Below are positions 4,512 through 5,625 of a DNA stretch of 5,625 nucleotides, piece by piece. Both the position numbers and the translations under genes were made by a program. This stretch comes from Thermoleophilaceae bacterium (lineage in GTDB: Bacteria; Actinomycetota; Thermoleophilia; Solirubrobacterales; Thermoleophilaceae): contig JACCZR010000190.1 in assembly GCA_013695855.1 (NCBI GenBank), forward strand, positions 1 to 5,625, written 5' to 3'. The notes beneath the pieces are model-generated. The model was not told the origin of the DNA and ran no database searches. It saw nothing but the letters and a program-made list of their open reading frames with translations. How positions within the stretch are numbered: the stretch's first letter is position 1; every line of letters starts with the position of its first letter.

Positions 4512-5625
4512 AGAGAGGTGAGATCCTCATCGTGGTGCTCGCCGCGGTGGCGGTGGGCGTCGTGGCCCTGCTCTCGGCAGGCGGCGGCGAGCGGGGCGGC
4601 TCGAAGGATGCCGCCGAGCCGGGCGCCGGAGCGGTGAAGGTCTCTTTCGCCTACTCCCCCGAGAAGGAGCGCCTGCTCGAGCCGCTGATCGAGCGCTTCA
4701 ACCGGGAGGGCAAGGAGAGCGGCGGCCGGCCGGTTTTCGTTCAGGGGGAGCCGGTGGCATCGGGAGAGGCCGAGACCAAGATCGCCAACGGCACCCTCAA
4801 GCCGGTGGTGTGGTCGCCTGCCTCGTCGCTGTGGGGCCGGCTCCTGAACTTCGACGCCGACCGCCCGCTGACGGCGAAGGAGAGCCCCTCGATCGTCCGC
4901 ACGCCGCTCGTGATCGCGATGTGGGAGCCCTTCGCCCGGGCGCTCGGCTACCCGAGGAAGCCCATCGGCTTCGAGCAGGTGCTGCGCCTGGCGCGTGAGA
5001 AGCGCGGCTTCGCCGCGTTCGGCAAGCCGCAGTTCGGCGCCTTCAAGCTGGTGCACACCAACCCCGACTTCTCCACCTCGGGCCTCTCCGCGGTGGTGGC
5101 CGAGTACTACGCGGCCACCGGGCGCCGCGAGGGGCTGACCGAGCGCCAGGTGACGTCCCCGAAGGCCCGTGCCACGGTACGCGATATCGAGCGCTCGATC
5201 GTCCACTACGGGGACACCACGCTCTTCATCGCCGATCAGATGCGCCAGAAGGGCCCGGGGTACGCCTCGGCGGTGGCGATGGAGGAGGTCACGCTGCTGG
5301 ACTTCAACCGCCGCCGCGGTGGCCAACCACCGCTGGTGGCCCTCTATCCGCCCGAGGGGACCTTCTATTCGGACAACCCCTACATCACCCTCGATGCTCC
5401 CTGGGTGAGCCCTGAGCAGCGCGAAGGCGCCGGGATGTTCCAGCGCTGGCTGGCCGAGCAGTTGACCCCCGAGCGTGCCGGGGCGGAGGGCTTTCGCCCT
5501 GCCGACCTCAAGCGCAAGCCGGCGGGGAGGGTGACGAAGCCCAACGGCGCCGATCCCGCCCAGCCCCGGCGTGTGCTCGGCCTGCCCGAGCCACGCGTCC
5601 TGAACCGCATCAAGGAGACCTGGCG
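4508..5625 (+). CDS. Membrane-anchored substrate-binding protein of the substrate-binding + VWA type, 3'-truncated by the window
   Basis: An extracytoplasmic protein with a periplasmic-binding-like fold (SBP_bac_11 type). 372 codons are present with no stop before the edge. Residues 1-24 (MKRGEILIVVLAAVAVGVV...) form an N-terminal membrane anchor or signal; there is no lipobox cysteine, so it is not a lipoprotein. VKVSFAYSPEKERLLEPLIE (43-62) is the first strand and helix of the binding fold; PVVWSPASSLWGRLLN (99-114) is a conserved-looking signature of the actinobacterial 'substrate-binding and VWA domain' family. STSGLSAVVAEYY follows as the ligand-pocket helix, and YPPEGTFYSDNPYI begins a late strand. 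The sequence ends at VLNRIKETW, just where family members enter the VWA domain, so the MIDAS motif should lie to the right. The start is ATG 4508, with GAGG too close to serve as an ideal ribosome binding site. Ligand unknown. Confidence 0.85.
   Translation, partial: MKRGEILIVVLAAVAVGVVALLSAGGGERGGSKDAAEPGAGAVKVSFAYSPEKERLLEPLIERFNREGKESGGRPVFVQGEPVASGEAETKIANGTLKPVVWSPASSLWGRLLNFDADRPLTAKESPSIVRTPLVIAMWEPFARALGYPRKPIGFEQVLRLAREKRGFAAFGKPQFGAFKLVHTNPDFSTSGLSAVVAEYYAATGRREGLTERQVTSPKARATVRDIERSIVHYGDTTLFIADQMRQKGPGYASAVAMEEVTLLDFNRRRGGQPPLVALYPPEGTFYSDNPYITLDAPWVSPEQREGAGMFQRWLAEQLTPERAGAEGFRPADLKRKPAGRVTKPNGADPAQPRRVLGLPEPRVLNRIKETW

Noticed and set aside
4352..5326. A 324-codon minus-strand open frame opposite the substrate-binding gene.
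   Set aside because: The plus strand encodes a recognisable protein with a signal segment and conserved motifs. The minus frame is His/Arg/Leu-rich low-complexity sequence.

Overview
The window reads as a stretch of a high-GC actinobacterial chromosome. GC is roughly two thirds, third codon positions are mostly G or C, GTG starts occur, and at least one gene has the promoter geometry of a leaderless transcript. The gene families (stand-alone LigC-type DNA ligase, DtxR/MntR regulator, substrate-binding plus VWA protein) fit Actinomycetota. My best guess is Thermoleophilia/Solirubrobacterales-like, but that rests on general resemblance, not on a marker gene.

Layout, left to right. Bases 1-65 hold no gene I can assign, only a GC-rich inverted repeat downstream of a cold-shock gene. 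At 66-269 (-) is a 67-aa CspA-type cold-shock protein with a strong Shine-Dalgarno. At 381-1337 (-) is a complete ATP-dependent DNA ligase of the LigC/LigD-ligase-domain type. It is divergent, across 92 bp, from a DtxR/MntR-family metalloregulator at 1430-2143 (+). That regulator converges on a two-gene minus-strand unit: a class I/II PLP aminotransferase (2943-4049) followed, with a GTGA start/stop overlap, by a polytopic membrane protein (2155-2946). The convergent ends are 11 bp apart and share a perfect hairpin containing both TAG stops. Divergent from the aminotransferase, after about 120 bp carrying two tandem GC hairpins, is a small sigma-70 region 4-like HTH protein (4172-4441, +). It is followed by a membrane-anchored substrate-binding protein of the 'substrate-binding and VWA domain' type (4508 to the right edge, truncated before the expected VWA domain).

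The most unusual signal is a dispersed repeat of about 52 bp present twice in inverted orientation (42/52 identical without gaps). One copy fills the ligase/regulator divergent promoter region and runs into the regulator's -10. The other lies in frame inside the membrane-protein gene, where it adds about 20 polar residues between a transmembrane segment and a conserved-looking cytoplasmic motif. A second repeat family (41-bp period, GGGGGC-TTC-GCCCCC hairpins) sits in the aminotransferase/HTH divergent region. These look like small interspersed elements that land in promoters and, at least once, in coding sequence.

No tRNA, rRNA, CRISPR array, transposase or prophage gene was seen. The genes do not form one obvious pathway; the window looks like ordinary chromosome with housekeeping and stress genes plus two families of small repeats.
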